A stretch of 64,000 nucleotides of DNA from Micromonospora lupini str. Lupac 08 (GTDB taxonomy: Bacteria > Actinomycetota > Actinomycetes > Mycobacteriales > Micromonosporaceae). Both the position numbers and the translations under genes were made by a program. Under the pieces are notes generated by a model that was given only the letters and a program-made list of their open reading frames with translations, had not been told where the DNA came from and did no database searches. The stretch covers positions 3,018,106-3,082,105 of the forward strand of contig NZ_HF570108.1 in assembly GCF_000297395.2 (NCBI RefSeq). Reading direction: 5' to 3'. How positions within the stretch are numbered: the first letter of the stretch is position 1; each line of letters starts with the position of its first letter. Shown here piece after piece: positions 54,953 to 64,000 of the stretch.

Positions 54953-56815
54953 ATGGCGGGGATCTGGTTGGACGTACTGGACGAGATCGCCCGGACGTGC
55001 ACCACACACGGTCGCGGCGACCTGCTCCAGACGGTCCGACAGAAGCGTGCCCAACTGCTGGACCCGAAGCTGCGCGTCCTGGTGGTCGGCGAGCCGAACC
55101 AGGGCAAGAGCCAGCTCATCAACGCGATCATCAACGCGCCGGCCTGCCCGGTCGGTGACGGTCGTACCACGGTCCTGCCGACCGTGGTGCAGCACGCGGA
55201 GGCCGCCGCCGCGGCCGTGGTCCAGGCGCCGCCGGCGTCGGGACGGCCCATGGGCACCGCCGGCACCCCGGCCGCGACGCTCGTCGAGCGGACCCCCCTG
55301 GCGCTCGACCAGGTCGCGGCCGGGGTGTCCGGCGCGGTCGGGCGGCAGCCGGGCGGCGGTCCGGCGTACGTCGAGGTCGGCCTGCCCCGCGCGATGCTCG
55401 CCGCCGGACTGGTGCTTGTGGACACTCCCGGCACCGACCAGGTCGCGGCGCTCGGCGGGGCCGCGGAGGTCGCCGCCTCGACCCGCGCGGACGCCGTGCT
55501 GCTGGTCTCCGACTCGACGAGGGAACTCTCGGTCGCCGAGCTGGACATGCTGCTGCACGTCACGCGCTCGCAGCCGAACGTGGTGGTGGTGCAGAGCAAG
55601 ACCGATCTCGTGGCGGACTGGCGTGCGGTGGCCGAGCGCAACCGGCAGCACCTCGCCGACGCGGGCGTCGCGGCGCCGCTGATCCCGGTGTCGGCGACCC
55701 TGCGGCTGCGCGCGGCGGCGACCGACGATCGCGGCCTCAACGCCGAGTCCGGCTTTCCGGCGCTCATCGCCCGCCTGCAGCGGGACCTGACCGGCAAGGC
55801 CGACCACCTGGCGCGGGCGTCGGTGCAGGCGGTGGCCCGTACGGTGGTGGAGCAACTGGCCGCGCCGCTGCGCGCCGAGCTGGCGACGCAGGACGCCGAG
55901 GAGCAGTCCGGGCCGATCTCCCGGCTGCACGCGGCCCAGCGGGAGGTCGACGAGCTGCGCCGCTGCTCCACCCGTTGGCAGAACACCCTCGCCGACGAGA
56001 TGGCCGACCTGCTGTCCGACATCGAGTACGACCTGCGCGACCGCACCCGTCAGATCCTGCGTGCCGTGGACGAGGCGTTCGACACGGCCGACCCTCTCGT
56101 CGCGTGGGACACCTTCGCCGAGTGGCTGGAGCGCAGTCTCGTCGAGGCCGCGGAGGCCAACCACGAGTGGCTGATCCAGCGCTGCGACTGGGTCGCCCGT
56201 CGGGTGGCCGCCAATTTCGACAGGTACGGCTACGACGTGCTGCCGCCCTGGTCGATGACGATGCCGGCGGATCTCGGCGACCGGCTGCCGGATCTGGAAC
56301 GACCGCGGATCGACCGGTTCACCACGGGGCAGAAGCTGTTCACCGGCATGAAGGGCTCGTACGGCGGCATGCTGATGTTCGGCCTCGCGACGACCCTGGC
56401 CGGAATGCCGATGATCAACCCGGTCTCGGTCGGCATCGGCGCGCTCTTCGGCGGCAAGAGCATCCGCGACGAGGGTAAGCAGTTGCTGCGCCGCCGGCAG
56501 GCGACAGTCAAGACGGCCATCCAGCGGCATGTGGACGAGTTCTTCGTCCGGATGGTCCGGGACTGCCGCGACGCCGCCCGTCAGGTGCAGCGGATGCTGC
56601 GCGACCACTTCACGGGGCTGACCGAGGAGTTGCAGGAGGCCATCGTGCAGTCGTTCCGCAGCGCGAAGCAGGAGGCGGACACCGATGTCGCCCTGCGCGA
56701 GCAGCGGCAGCGGGAGATCCGGCTGAAGATGACCCGCCTGGCCGCGCTCTACGAGCAGTCCCAGCAGTTGACCGGCGCCCGGTCCACACCTGTGCTGTTG
56801 GAGCCCCGGGCATGA
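54953..56815 (+). CDS. Dynamin-like GTPase 1 (IniA-like)
   Basis: This 620-residue large GTPase has G1 GEPNQGKS (Lys52), a switch Thr region DGRTTVLPTV, G3 LVDTPGTDQ and G4 QSKTD. The long helical C-terminal half includes a hydrophobic stretch (about 465-500, GGMLMFGLATTLAGMPMINPVSVGIGA) that fits a membrane-inserting paddle. This is the bacterial dynamin-like organisation of mycobacterial IniA, which remodels membranes and helps tolerance to cell-envelope drugs. GTG 54950 is an equally possible start. Its stop overlaps the start of the second GTPase, consistent with a heteromeric pair. Confidence 0.9.
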   Translation: MAGIWLDVLDEIARTCTTHGRGDLLQTVRQKRAQLLDPKLRVLVVGEPNQGKSQLINAIINAPACPVGDGRTTVLPTVVQHAEAAAAAVVQAPPASGRPMGTAGTPAATLVERTPLALDQVAAGVSGAVGRQPGGGPAYVEVGLPRAMLAAGLVLVDTPGTDQVAALGGAAEVAASTRADAVLLVSDSTRELSVAELDMLLHVTRSQPNVVVVQSKTDLVADWRAVAERNRQHLADAGVAAPLIPVSATLRLRAAATDDRGLNAESGFPALIARLQRDLTGKADHLARASVQAVARTVVEQLAAPLRAELATQDAEEQSGPISRLHAAQREVDELRRCSTRWQNTLADEMADLLSDIEYDLRDRTRQILRAVDEAFDTADPLVAWDTFAEWLERSLVEAAEANHEWLIQRCDWVARRVAANFDRYGYDVLPPWSMTMPADLGDRLPDLERPRIDRFTTGQKLFTGMKGSYGGMLMFGLATTLAGMPMINPVSVGIGALFGGKSIRDEGKQLLRRRQATVKTAIQRHVDEFFVRMVRDCRDAARQVQRMLRDHFTGLTEELQEAIVQSFRSAKQEADTDVALREQRQREIRLKMTRLAALYEQSQQLTGARSTPVLLEPRA

Positions 56816-58272
56816 CGGTCGGGGTGCGGTTGGACGAGGCGGCGTGGGGGTTGCTGCACCAGGCCATGGACCTCTACCAGCACGACGGGCGGGCCGTCGG
56901 GCGGTTGCGGCGCCAGGTGGCGCGGTTGGAGCAGCCGCTGCGGATCGCGGTGGCCGGCCCCTGGCGTGCCGGCAAGTCGACGGTGCTGAACGCGTTGATG
57001 GGGGAGGAGGTTGCGCCGGTCGAGGGCGCCGACGGCGTCTTCACCTGGTACGAGGACGGCACGTCGCCGCGCGCCACCGCCTACCCGGTCGGCCAACCGC
57101 CGCAGGAGCTGACGGTGGTCAAGTCGGCGACCGGGATGCGGGTGGATCTGGGCTGGCGGGTCGGGGAGGTGCGCGACATCGTGGTGCGGTGGCCGACGCG
57201 GGCGCTGCGGCAGGTGACGCTCATCGACACCCCGGCGCTCGCGGCGGTCGACGAGCAGGGCCACGCGCCGGTGCTGGATCGCGTCCTGCGGGACTCGGAC
57301 GCGGTGCTGTTCCTGACCCGCGACGGTCGCGACAGTGACCTTCGGGTGTTGGAGTCCGCTCGGGACAGTGTCGTCGGGCAGGCCGCCCCGGTGAACGTGA
57401 TCATGGTGTTGTCCCGGGCGGACGAGGTGGGCGGCGGCCGGATCGACGGGCTGCTCACCGCCCGCCAGTTGGCCCGCCGGCAGCACCGCGATCCCCGGGT
57501 GGGCGCGCTGGCCGTGAACGTGGTGGCGTGCAGCGGGGCGATCGGCCTCGCGGGCCGGATGCTGAGCGAATCCGACTTCGCCGCGCTCGCGACGCTGGCC
57601 GGGGCGTCCCGCGTCGAGTTGGAGGCCCACCTGCTCTCCGCCGACCGCTTCGTCCGTGGCGAGCTTCCGGTGCACCTGGACGCGGAGGTGCGCGCCGGTC
57701 TGCTGGACCGGTTCGGGCTCTTCGGGATCCGGCTCGCGACGACCCTGGTACGCGGCGGGTTCGACACCCGGGTGACGCTGTCGGCCGAGCTGATCCGGCG
57801 CAGTGGGCTCACCGAGCTGCGGGAGTCGATGACCCGTTGTTTCGTCGATCGTCGCGACACGCTCAAGGCGCGCTCGGCGCTGGCCGCCGTGGAGGCCCTG
57901 GTGCGGGCCGAGCCGGTGCGGGGCGCCGACGGGCTGGTCGGCGCGATCGAGCAGATCCTGGCGGGCGCGCACGAGTTCCGGGAGTTGCGCCTGCTGGTGG
58001 CGCTGCGCAATGCCCGCCTCGGTTTCGACGCCGAGCTGGCGGCCGAGGCGCGGCGCCTGGTCGGCGGTGACGGGGTGGGTCTGGCCGCGCGGCTCGGCGT
58101 CGAGCACGAGGCGACGGTGCAGCGGCTGTGGGAGGTCGCCGCCGACGCCCAGTGGCGGTGGCGGGACCGGGCCGAGGACCCTCTGCTCCCGCTGGCCCAG
58201 CGCCGGGGCGCGGAGGTGGTCGTCCGCAGTTGTGAGGGGATGCTGGCCGAGCTGGCGGCGGGCGGTCGCTGA
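56812..58272 (+). CDS. Dynamin-like GTPase 2 (IniC-like)
   Basis: This 486-residue GTPase is translationally coupled to the first (ATGA). G1 is GPWRAGKS (Lys55), with the altered residues WRA in the loop; G3 is LIDTPALAA, with Ala where Gly is usual; and G4 is LSRADEVGG. The C-terminal half is helical and has no strong membrane segment. Pairing of a long and a short dynamin-like protein is the rule in bacteria (IniA/IniC, DynA-type pairs), where the two assemble on membranes. Substitution in G3 may lower intrinsic GTPase activity; this is inference. Confidence 0.88.
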   Translation: MTVGVRLDEAAWGLLHQAMDLYQHDGRAVGRLRRQVARLEQPLRIAVAGPWRAGKSTVLNALMGEEVAPVEGADGVFTWYEDGTSPRATAYPVGQPPQELTVVKSATGMRVDLGWRVGEVRDIVVRWPTRALRQVTLIDTPALAAVDEQGHAPVLDRVLRDSDAVLFLTRDGRDSDLRVLESARDSVVGQAAPVNVIMVLSRADEVGGGRIDGLLTARQLARRQHRDPRVGALAVNVVACSGAIGLAGRMLSESDFAALATLAGASRVELEAHLLSADRFVRGELPVHLDAEVRAGLLDRFGLFGIRLATTLVRGGFDTRVTLSAELIRRSGLTELRESMTRCFVDRRDTLKARSALAAVEALVRAEPVRGADGLVGAIEQILAGAHEFRELRLLVALRNARLGFDAELAAEARRLVGGDGVGLAARLGVEHEATVQRLWEVAADAQWRWRDRAEDPLLPLAQRRGAEVVVRSCEGMLAELAAGGR

Positions 58273-58411
58273 GCGCCGCCCCCCCGGGGCGTCCATCCGG
58301 GACCCCGGCCGGCGTGTTTCGGTGCGGTCAACCCATTGACAGGGCCGTGGTCGCCGGGAAGCATCTGCCCAACATCCACCGGTTCTGCCCTCGCTTGTCA
58401 CGCACGTCCGA

Positions 58412-58425
58412 TGACAACGATGTCA
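58412..58425. promoter_or_regulatory. LacI-type operator candidate upstream of the GH92 gene
   Basis: TGACAACGATGTCA has perfect TGACA/TGTCA half-sites around a central CG, the symmetry of LacI-family operators of glycoside-hydrolase genes. It lies 100 bases before the GH92 start, downstream of a -35-like TTGACA at 58336-58341. Confidence 0.5.
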
Positions 58426-58525
58426 GGGCCGGCCCGTCCGTCCACGATCGACCGCCGCAGCCACCCGTCCCCACCCCCAGACGTACGACGTACTCGACCG
58501 GATCGAGTCGAAAGGCCCCGCCCCC

Positions 58526-61500
58526 ATGCCGTATCTCCCCCGTGCGCGCACCGTGTCCCTCCGGTTGGCCGCCGCGACCACCGCCGCCCTGCTACCGCTG
58601 GGCCTGGTCGTCGCCGCGCCAGTGGCCAACGCCGCGCCCAGCGCCGCCCCACCGGGCTCCTTCCGCTCCTCGTTCGAGTCGGCCGACCCGCAACCCGCCA
58701 CGAGCACTGTCGAGGTCGACGGGTCGGGCCGGCCCGTGCAGGGCAACCTGAGCGGATCGAGCAGCGCGAACCTCCCCGGCAGCCTGCTCGGCCAGGTCGA
58801 CGCCGTGACCGCGAGCGCCCAGAACGCGCCGAACGAGATCGCGGCGAACCTCGCCGACGGGAACCCGTCGACCAAGTGGCTGGCGTTCGAGGCGGCCGGC
58901 TGGGTGACGTACCGGCTGGCGAAGCCGGCGGTCGTGACGCGGTACGCGCTGACCGCCGCCGACGACGAACCGACCCGCGACCCCCGCGACTTCACCCTCC
59001 AGGGGTCCACCGACGGCAGCACCTGGATTGACCTGGACCGGCAGACGCAGCAGCGCTTCGCCAAGCGGTTCGCCACGAACACCTACCGCGCCGCCAACAC
59101 GACGGCGTACGGCTGGTACCGCCTGCTGATCGCCGCGAACTCCGGCGACTCCCTCACCCAGCTCGCCGGCTGGGACATCAGCGACGGCTCGGACGTCCGC
59201 CCACCCGCCACGCCCATGGTCAGCGGTGTCGGCCCCGGGCCGGTCGGCGGCTACACGACGAAGCCGAGTGTCGGCTTCACCGGGCTGGCCGCGCTGCGCT
59301 ACTCCGGTGGCGCCGAGGCCGACGGCCGCTCGTACGCGACGAACAGGCTGTTCGACGTCGACATCCCGGTCGGGCCGGACACCCGCCTGTCCTACCGGAT
59401 CTTCCCCGAGTTCACCGGCCAGGACGCGCGGTACCCGTCCACGTACGCCGCCGTCGACCTGCACTTCACCGACGGCAGCTACCTGAGTGGACGCCCGCCG
59501 GTCGACCAGCACGGCTACCCGCTGACGCCGGCCGGCCAGGGCGCGTCGAAGGTGCTCTACGCCGACCAGTGGAACGCGGTACGGGCCGACCTCGGCGCCG
59601 TCGCGCGGGGCAAGACGATCGACCGCATCCTGCTCGCCTACGACGGCCCGCGAGCCACCTCGGAGACCCGGTTCCAGGGCTGGCTCGACGACGTGGAGGT
59701 GACCGGCTCGCCGGCGGCGATCGACGGCTCCCGGCTGACCAACTACGTCGACACGCGGCGCGGAACCAACTCGACGGGCGGGTTCTCGCGCGGCAACAAC
59801 CTGCCGATCACCGCGGTGCCGAACGGTTTCAACTTCTTCACCCCGGTGACCGACGCGACCACCGACTCCTGGGAGTACGAGTACCACCGCGCCAACAACG
59901 CGGCCAACCTGCCCCTGTTGCAGGGCCTCGCGATCTCCCACGAGCCCAGCCCGTGGATGGGCGACCGCAACCAGATGTCGGTGATGCCGGTGGCCGGCGA
60001 CGGTCCCCTCACCGGGCCGCCCGCCGGCCGGGCGCTGGCGTTCCGCCACGACGACGAGGTCGCACAGCCGGACCTCTACCGGGTCACGACGCAGAACGGC
60101 CTGGTCGCGGAGATGTCACCCACCGACCACGCCGGGATCATGCGGTTCACCTTCGGCCCCGGCCCGGCGACCGGAAGCCTCGTCTTCACCAAGGGCACCT
60201 TCACCATCGCCGCCGACGGCACGTTCACCGGTTGGGTCGACAACGGAAGCGGCCTGTCCGCCGGGCGCAGCCGCATGTTCGTCTCCGGCGCCTTCGACCG
60301 GGCGCCCACGGCGTCCACCGCGACGTCGGCGACCTTCGACGTCTCCGCCGAGCGTCAGGTGACGATGCGCATCGCGACGTCGTTCCTCTCCGTCGACCAG
60401 GCCCGCCGCAACCTCGACCTGGAGGTGACCGGCCGCAGCTTCGACGCCATCCGCGCGGCCGCCACCGCGGCGTGGAAGGACCGGCTCGGCCGGGTCGAGC
60501 TGCGCGGCGCGACCGAGACGCAGCTGGTCACCATGTACTCGAACCTGTACCGGCTGAACCTCTACCCGAACTCGCAGTCGGAGAACACCGGCACCGCCGC
60601 CGCACCCCACTGGCAGTACGCGAGCCCGGTGTCCGCGCCGACCGGCACGTCGACCGCCACCCGGACCGGCGCGAAGATCGTCGACGGCCAGATCTACGTC
60701 AACAACGGCTTCTGGGACACCTACCGCACCGTGTGGCCCGCCTACGCGCTGCTCTACCCGGACGTCGCCGCCCGGATCTCCGACGGCTTCGTCCAGCACT
60801 ACCGTGACGGCGGCTGGATCGCCCGCTGGTCGTCGCCCGGCTACGCCGACCTGATGACCGGCACCAGCGCGAACGTGGCGCTCGCTCAGGCGTACCTCAC
60901 CGGGGTCGAGCTGCCCGACCCGCTCGCGGCGTACGACGCGGCGGTCAAGGACGCGACAGTCGCGTCCGGCCGCGGCGCGGTCGGCCGCAAGGGCATCGAG
61001 ACCTCGCTGTTCCTCGGATACACGCCCACCTCCACCGGGGAGTCGGTGTCGTGGGCGCTGGAGGGCTACATCAACGACTACGGCATCGGCAACATGGCCG
61101 CCGCCCTGGCGAAGGACCCGGCCACGCCGAAGTCGCAGCGTGACCGGCTGAAGGAGGAGTCGCGGTACTTCCTGGAGCGGGCCCGCAACTACGTCCACCT
61201 CTTCGATGACAAGACGAAGCTGTTCCAGGGTCGCGACGCCACCGGCGCGTTCCTCGCCGGTGACCCGCTGGACTGGGGCGGCGTCTACACCGAGACCAAC
61301 GGGTGGAACTTCGCGTTCACCGCGCAGCAGGACCCGCAGGGCCTGATCAACCTGTACGGCGGGCAGAAGGCCCTGCGCGACAAGCTCGACACCTTCTTCG
61401 CCACGCCGGAGAACGCCGACCGCCCCGGCGGCTACGGGGGCGTCATCCACGAGATGCTCGAGGCACGCGCGGTGCGCCTGGGTCAGCTCGGCATGAGCAA

Positions 61501-64000
61501 CCAGCCGTCGCACCACATCCCGTACCTGTACGACGTCGCCGGCGCTCCGGCGAAGACGCAGGCGATCGTGCGCGAGATCATGCAGCGCCTCTACGTCGGC
61601 AGCGAGATCGGCCAGGGCTACCTGGGCGACGAGGACAACGGGGAGATGTCTGCCTGGTACGTCCTCAGCTCGCTGGGCATCTACCCGTTGCAGGCGGGCT
61701 CGACCCACTGGGCCATCGGCTCACCGCAGTTCACCAGGATGACCGTCCACCGCACGACAGGCGACATCGTGGTCAACGCCGCGAACAACAGCACCCGCAA
61801 CGTGTACGTGCAGAGCGTGCGGGTCAACGGCAAGAAGCAGAACGGGGTGTCCGTCGACGTGTCCGCGCTCGCCCGGGGTGCCACGATCGACTTCCAGATG
61901 GGGCCCAACCCGTCGTCCTGGGGCACCGGCCGGAACGACGTGCCGCCGTCGCTGACGAAGGGCGACGCGGCGCCCGAGCCGTTGCAGGACGTCACTGGGC
62001 CCGGCCTGGGCACCGCCACCGCCAGTGGCGGTCAGGACGCGGCGACGCTGTTCGACGACTCGTCGACCACGCAGCTCACCGCGTCGTCGGGCACACCGCA
62101 GATCAGCTGGGCATCCCGCGGCGGCCGGCAGAAGCCGACGTACTACACGATCACCTCCGGCGCGGCCGCCGGTGACGCGGCGGACTGGCGGCTGCAGGGC
62201 TCCACCGACGGCCTCACCTGGAGCACCCTGGACTCCCGTACGGGAGAGGTGTTCCGCTGGCGCAACCAGACCCGACCGTTCCGGATCGACAAGCCGGGGC
62301 GGTACTCCCAGTTCCGCCTCGTCGTCACCAGGACCGTCGGCGCCGCGCAGCCGACAGTCGCCGAGATCGAGCTGCTCGCCGGCGGGGACCTCGACCTGGG
62401 CGGCGGCGACATCACGGTGACCGCCACGGACGGCGCGACCGCGCGGTCCGGCGCACCCGCGACCGTGGCACTGGCCACGGTCACCGGCGGCGCCGCCGAC
62501 GACTACCGGGCGACGATCGACTGGGGTGACGGCTCACCGGCCACCGAGGGCACCCTGACGCTGAGCTCGCGCGCCGTCTACCGCGTCAGCGGCGCGCACA
62601 CCTACGCCACGCCCGGCTACCAGCAGGCGAGCGTCACGGTGACCGACGGCGCCGGCCAGGGCTCGGTGACTGTCGGCGTGGACGTCGCGTACGCGCCGGA
62701 CTCCGGCCTCGCGGCGGCGTTCGACACCGTGTGTGTCGGCGACGAGGGCACCCTCGCCGCGGACTGCGACGCGAAGTCGTGGGCGTACTCGCGGGCCGCC
62801 CTCGCGGCGGCCGGCGTGACCCAGGGGCAGCGGCACCAGGTGCCGGGCACGGCGTTGAGCTTCGCCCTGCCGCAGACCCCGGCGGGGCAGCCGGACAACG
62901 CCACCGGCAACGGCGCGACGATCGCTCTGCGCCTGCCGTCCGACGCCCGGAGCATCTCGTTCGTCGGCGCCGGCACGCAGGGCAACCAGAGCACCACCGC
63001 CACGGCGACGTTCAGCGACGGCGGCACCGCCAGCATCCCGATCCAGTTGAGTGACTGGACGCTGGGCGGCAACGCCAACGGCACCCCGTCGTACGGCAAC
63101 ATCGTGGTCGCGAAGTCGGCCTACCGGCTCAGTGGCACGAGCCGCGACGGCGCCCAGCCGTTCCTGTTCGCCACCGCGCCGTACCAGATCCCGGAGGGCA
63201 GGACGCTGGTCTCGGTGACCCTGCCGACGCAGACCGGGGATCCCCGTTCGGCGGGCCGCATCCACGTGTTCGCCGTCGCCGACGACGGCACGCCGGCCGC
63301 CGCGCTGGTGACCGCCGCCCCCGCCGATCAGAGCGTCGACGCCGGGCAGGTCCTCGCGGCCAGTCTCGGGTCGGTGACCGGAGGGGTTCCGGGCGCGAGC
63401 GGCTACCGGGCACGTGTCCAGTGGGGCGACGGCACGGTTCCGGCCGACGTCACCATCGGCGCGGCCGGCGCGCTGAGCGGCCGGCACACCTACGCCCGGG
63501 CGGACACCTACACGGTGCACGTCACCGCGTGGGACACGCTGTCGAGCAGCACCGCCACGTTCACCGTGACCGTCCGGAATGCCGGGCGGCAACCGGCGCT
63601 CGCGGTGTCCGGCGCCCAGTCGGTCACCGCCGGTGACGCGGTCACGGTCGAGGGCAGCGGGTTCACCGCAGGGGAGCGGGTGACGGTGGTCCTGGCCGCC
63701 GACACGACGCGCAGCGTGACGGTCCCGGCGTCCGCGACGGGCACGGTCCGCGCCACCGTCGCGACGGCGGCCGACATGGCGCCGAGCCGGTACGCCGTCC
63801 GCGCCACCGGCGCCTCCTCCGGTACGTCGGCGACGGCCACCGTCCAGGTGACCGCGCGGTCGGCGGCCCCGGCCTACCAACCGCGCGTGTCGTTGCCCAC
63901 GACGTCCGGACCGCGCGGCACGTCGATCACCGTTGACGGCTCCGGGTTCGCCCCGAACGAGGCGATCACGGTCAGCCTCGGCGACGGCCGTCGGGTCGGC
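58526..64000 (+). CDS. Very large secreted GH92 alpha-mannosidase with discoidin and PKD modules (3' truncated)
   Basis: The 1825 codons visible run in frame to the window end, so the gene is incomplete. ATG 58526 starts MPYLPRARTVSLRLAAAT and gives a signal peptide of about 36 residues (ANA). In order there are a discoidin module (about 95-215, DGNPSTKWL, FTLQGSTDGSTW) and a GH92 domain (about 400-1130). GH92 motifs are NNGFWDTYRTVWPAYALL, SNQPSHHIPYLYDVAGAP and GYLGDEDNGEMSAWYVLSSLG, the last with the acidic catalytic residues. A second discoidin (about 1150-1290), a PKD repeat (about 1295-1390), an uncharacterised beta-rich region, another PKD and IPT-like repeats follow. GH92 enzymes are calcium-dependent exo-mannosidases acting on N-glycans or mannans. 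The sheer number of binding modules suggests cell-surface or insoluble-glycan targets. Confidence 0.9.
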   Translation, partial: MPYLPRARTVSLRLAAATTAALLPLGLVVAAPVANAAPSAAPPGSFRSSFESADPQPATSTVEVDGSGRPVQGNLSGSSSANLPGSLLGQVDAVTASAQNAPNEIAANLADGNPSTKWLAFEAAGWVTYRLAKPAVVTRYALTAADDEPTRDPRDFTLQGSTDGSTWIDLDRQTQQRFAKRFATNTYRAANTTAYGWYRLLIAANSGDSLTQLAGWDISDGSDVRPPATPMVSGVGPGPVGGYTTKPSVGFTGLAALRYSGGAEADGRSYATNRLFDVDIPVGPDTRLSYRIFPEFTGQDARYPSTYAAVDLHFTDGSYLSGRPPVDQHGYPLTPAGQGASKVLYADQWNAVRADLGAVARGKTIDRILLAYDGPRATSETRFQGWLDDVEVTGSPAAIDGSRLTNYVDTRRGTNSTGGFSRGNNLPITAVPNGFNFFTPVTDATTDSWEYEYHRANNAANLPLLQGLAISHEPSPWMGDRNQMSVMPVAGDGPLTGPPAGRALAFRHDDEVAQPDLYRVTTQNGLVAEMSPTDHAGIMRFTFGPGPATGSLVFTKGTFTIAADGTFTGWVDNGSGLSAGRSRMFVSGAFDRAPTASTATSATFDVSAERQVTMRIATSFLSVDQARRNLDLEVTGRSFDAIRAAATAAWKDRLGRVELRGATETQLVTMYSNLYRLNLYPNSQSENTGTAAAPHWQYASPVSAPTGTSTATRTGAKIVDGQIYVNNGFWDTYRTVWPAYALLYPDVAARISDGFVQHYRDGGWIARWSSPGYADLMTGTSANVALAQAYLTGVELPDPLAAYDAAVKDATVASGRGAVGRKGIETSLFLGYTPTSTGESVSWALEGYINDYGIGNMAAALAKDPATPKSQRDRLKEESRYFLERARNYVHLFDDKTKLFQGRDATGAFLAGDPLDWGGVYTETNGWNFAFTAQQDPQGLINLYGGQKALRDKLDTFFATPENADRPGGYGGVIHEMLEARAVRLGQLGMSNQPSHHIPYLYDVAGAPAKTQAIVREIMQRLYVGSEIGQGYLGDEDNGEMSAWYVLSSLGIYPLQAGSTHWAIGSPQFTRMTVHRTTGDIVVNAANNSTRNVYVQSVRVNGKKQNGVSVDVSALARGATIDFQMGPNPSSWGTGRNDVPPSLTKGDAAPEPLQDVTGPGLGTATASGGQDAATLFDDSSTTQLTASSGTPQISWASRGGRQKPTYYTITSGAAAGDAADWRLQGSTDGLTWSTLDSRTGEVFRWRNQTRPFRIDKPGRYSQFRLVVTRTVGAAQPTVAEIELLAGGDLDLGGGDITVTATDGATARSGAPATVALATVTGGAADDYRATIDWGDGSPATEGTLTLSSRAVYRVSGAHTYATPGYQQASVTVTDGAGQGSVTVGVDVAYAPDSGLAAAFDTVCVGDEGTLAADCDAKSWAYSRAALAAAGVTQGQRHQVPGTALSFALPQTPAGQPDNATGNGATIALRLPSDARSISFVGAGTQGNQSTTATATFSDGGTASIPIQLSDWTLGGNANGTPSYGNIVVAKSAYRLSGTSRDGAQPFLFATAPYQIPEGRTLVSVTLPTQTGDPRSAGRIHVFAVADDGTPAAALVTAAPADQSVDAGQVLAASLGSVTGGVPGASGYRARVQWGDGTVPADVTIGAAGALSGRHTYARADTYTVHVTAWDTLSSSTATFTVTVRNAGRQPALAVSGAQSVTAGDAVTVEGSGFTAGERVTVVLAADTTRSVTVPASATGTVRATVATAADMAPSRYAVRATGASSGTSATATVQVTARSAAPAYQPRVSLPTTSGPRGTSITVDGSGFAPNEAITVSLGDGRRVG

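Overview
The window is 64 kb of very GC-rich DNA with actinobacterial gene style: GTG starts, ATGA overlaps, long antisense shadow frames, SARP, ROK, DUF742 and roadblock proteins, CBM2-tailed secreted enzymes and an iniB-like gene. This combination fits a soil or plant-associated filamentous actinomycete of the Micromonosporaceae, most likely Micromonospora. That placement is inference; no rRNA or marker gene is present. I found no tRNA, rRNA, CRISPR array, prophage or insertion sequence.

Layout. (1) 1-6300: a secreted three-gene operon: a ThuA/discoidin/sugar-dehydrogenase/PKD/DUF1080 mosaic cut by the window start, a type-1 copper protein with OmpL47 repeats, and a repetitive polymer-forming-like protein. 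(2) 6301-8319: a striking 24-bp perfect inverted repeat, a lipoprotein, and an SDR gene divergent from a MerR regulator across a typical long-spacer MerR promoter. (3) 8381-12337: a pectin de-esterification set (CE8 pectinesterase, CE2 esterase with CBM2, CE12 rhamnogalacturonan acetylesterase with CBM2). (4) 12490-18771: a two-component system with a small membrane protein, a ROK repressor divergent from an MFS exporter, and an FAD oxidoreductase. (5) 18859-27203: a UPF0303 gene, a zinc-knuckle SDR-like protein lacking the catalytic Tyr, a large SARP/AfsR regulator, and a DrrAB-type exporter preceded by heptamer repeats on an 11-bp period, as SARPs bind.

(6) 27242-39305 is the most interesting region: an organosulfur scavenging locus. 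Two promoters carry the same box (AAATCCTA-N9-TAGG), and each is followed by a tiny leader ORF of the actinobacterial cysteine leader-peptide type. The first drives a flavin reductase and a quinone-oxidoreductase-like gene. The second drives a peptide/glutathione-type ABC importer (binding lipoprotein, two permeases, fused double ATPase) and four consecutive luciferase-like FMN-dependent monooxygenases. The proposed logic is import of an organosulfur compound, FMNH2 supply by the reductase, and C-S bond cleavage by the monooxygenases, switched on when cysteine is short.

(7) 39306-46104: a small membrane peptide, trypsin-like protease, pyridoxal kinase, formamidase-family enzyme, two secreted proteins, a SAM methyltransferase and a YccF protein. 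(8) 46146-58272: a signalling and membrane-stress block. On the minus strand are an Hsp70 nucleotide-binding protein, a LuxR/ATPase regulator, a conservon (sensor kinase, roadblock, DUF742) that lacks its usual GTPase, and a membrane protein with a CBM2-like tail. Divergently on the plus strand are an IniB-domain protein and two dynamin-like GTPases (IniA/IniC-like). (9) 58526-64000: a very large GH92 mannosidase with discoidin and PKD modules, running off the window end.
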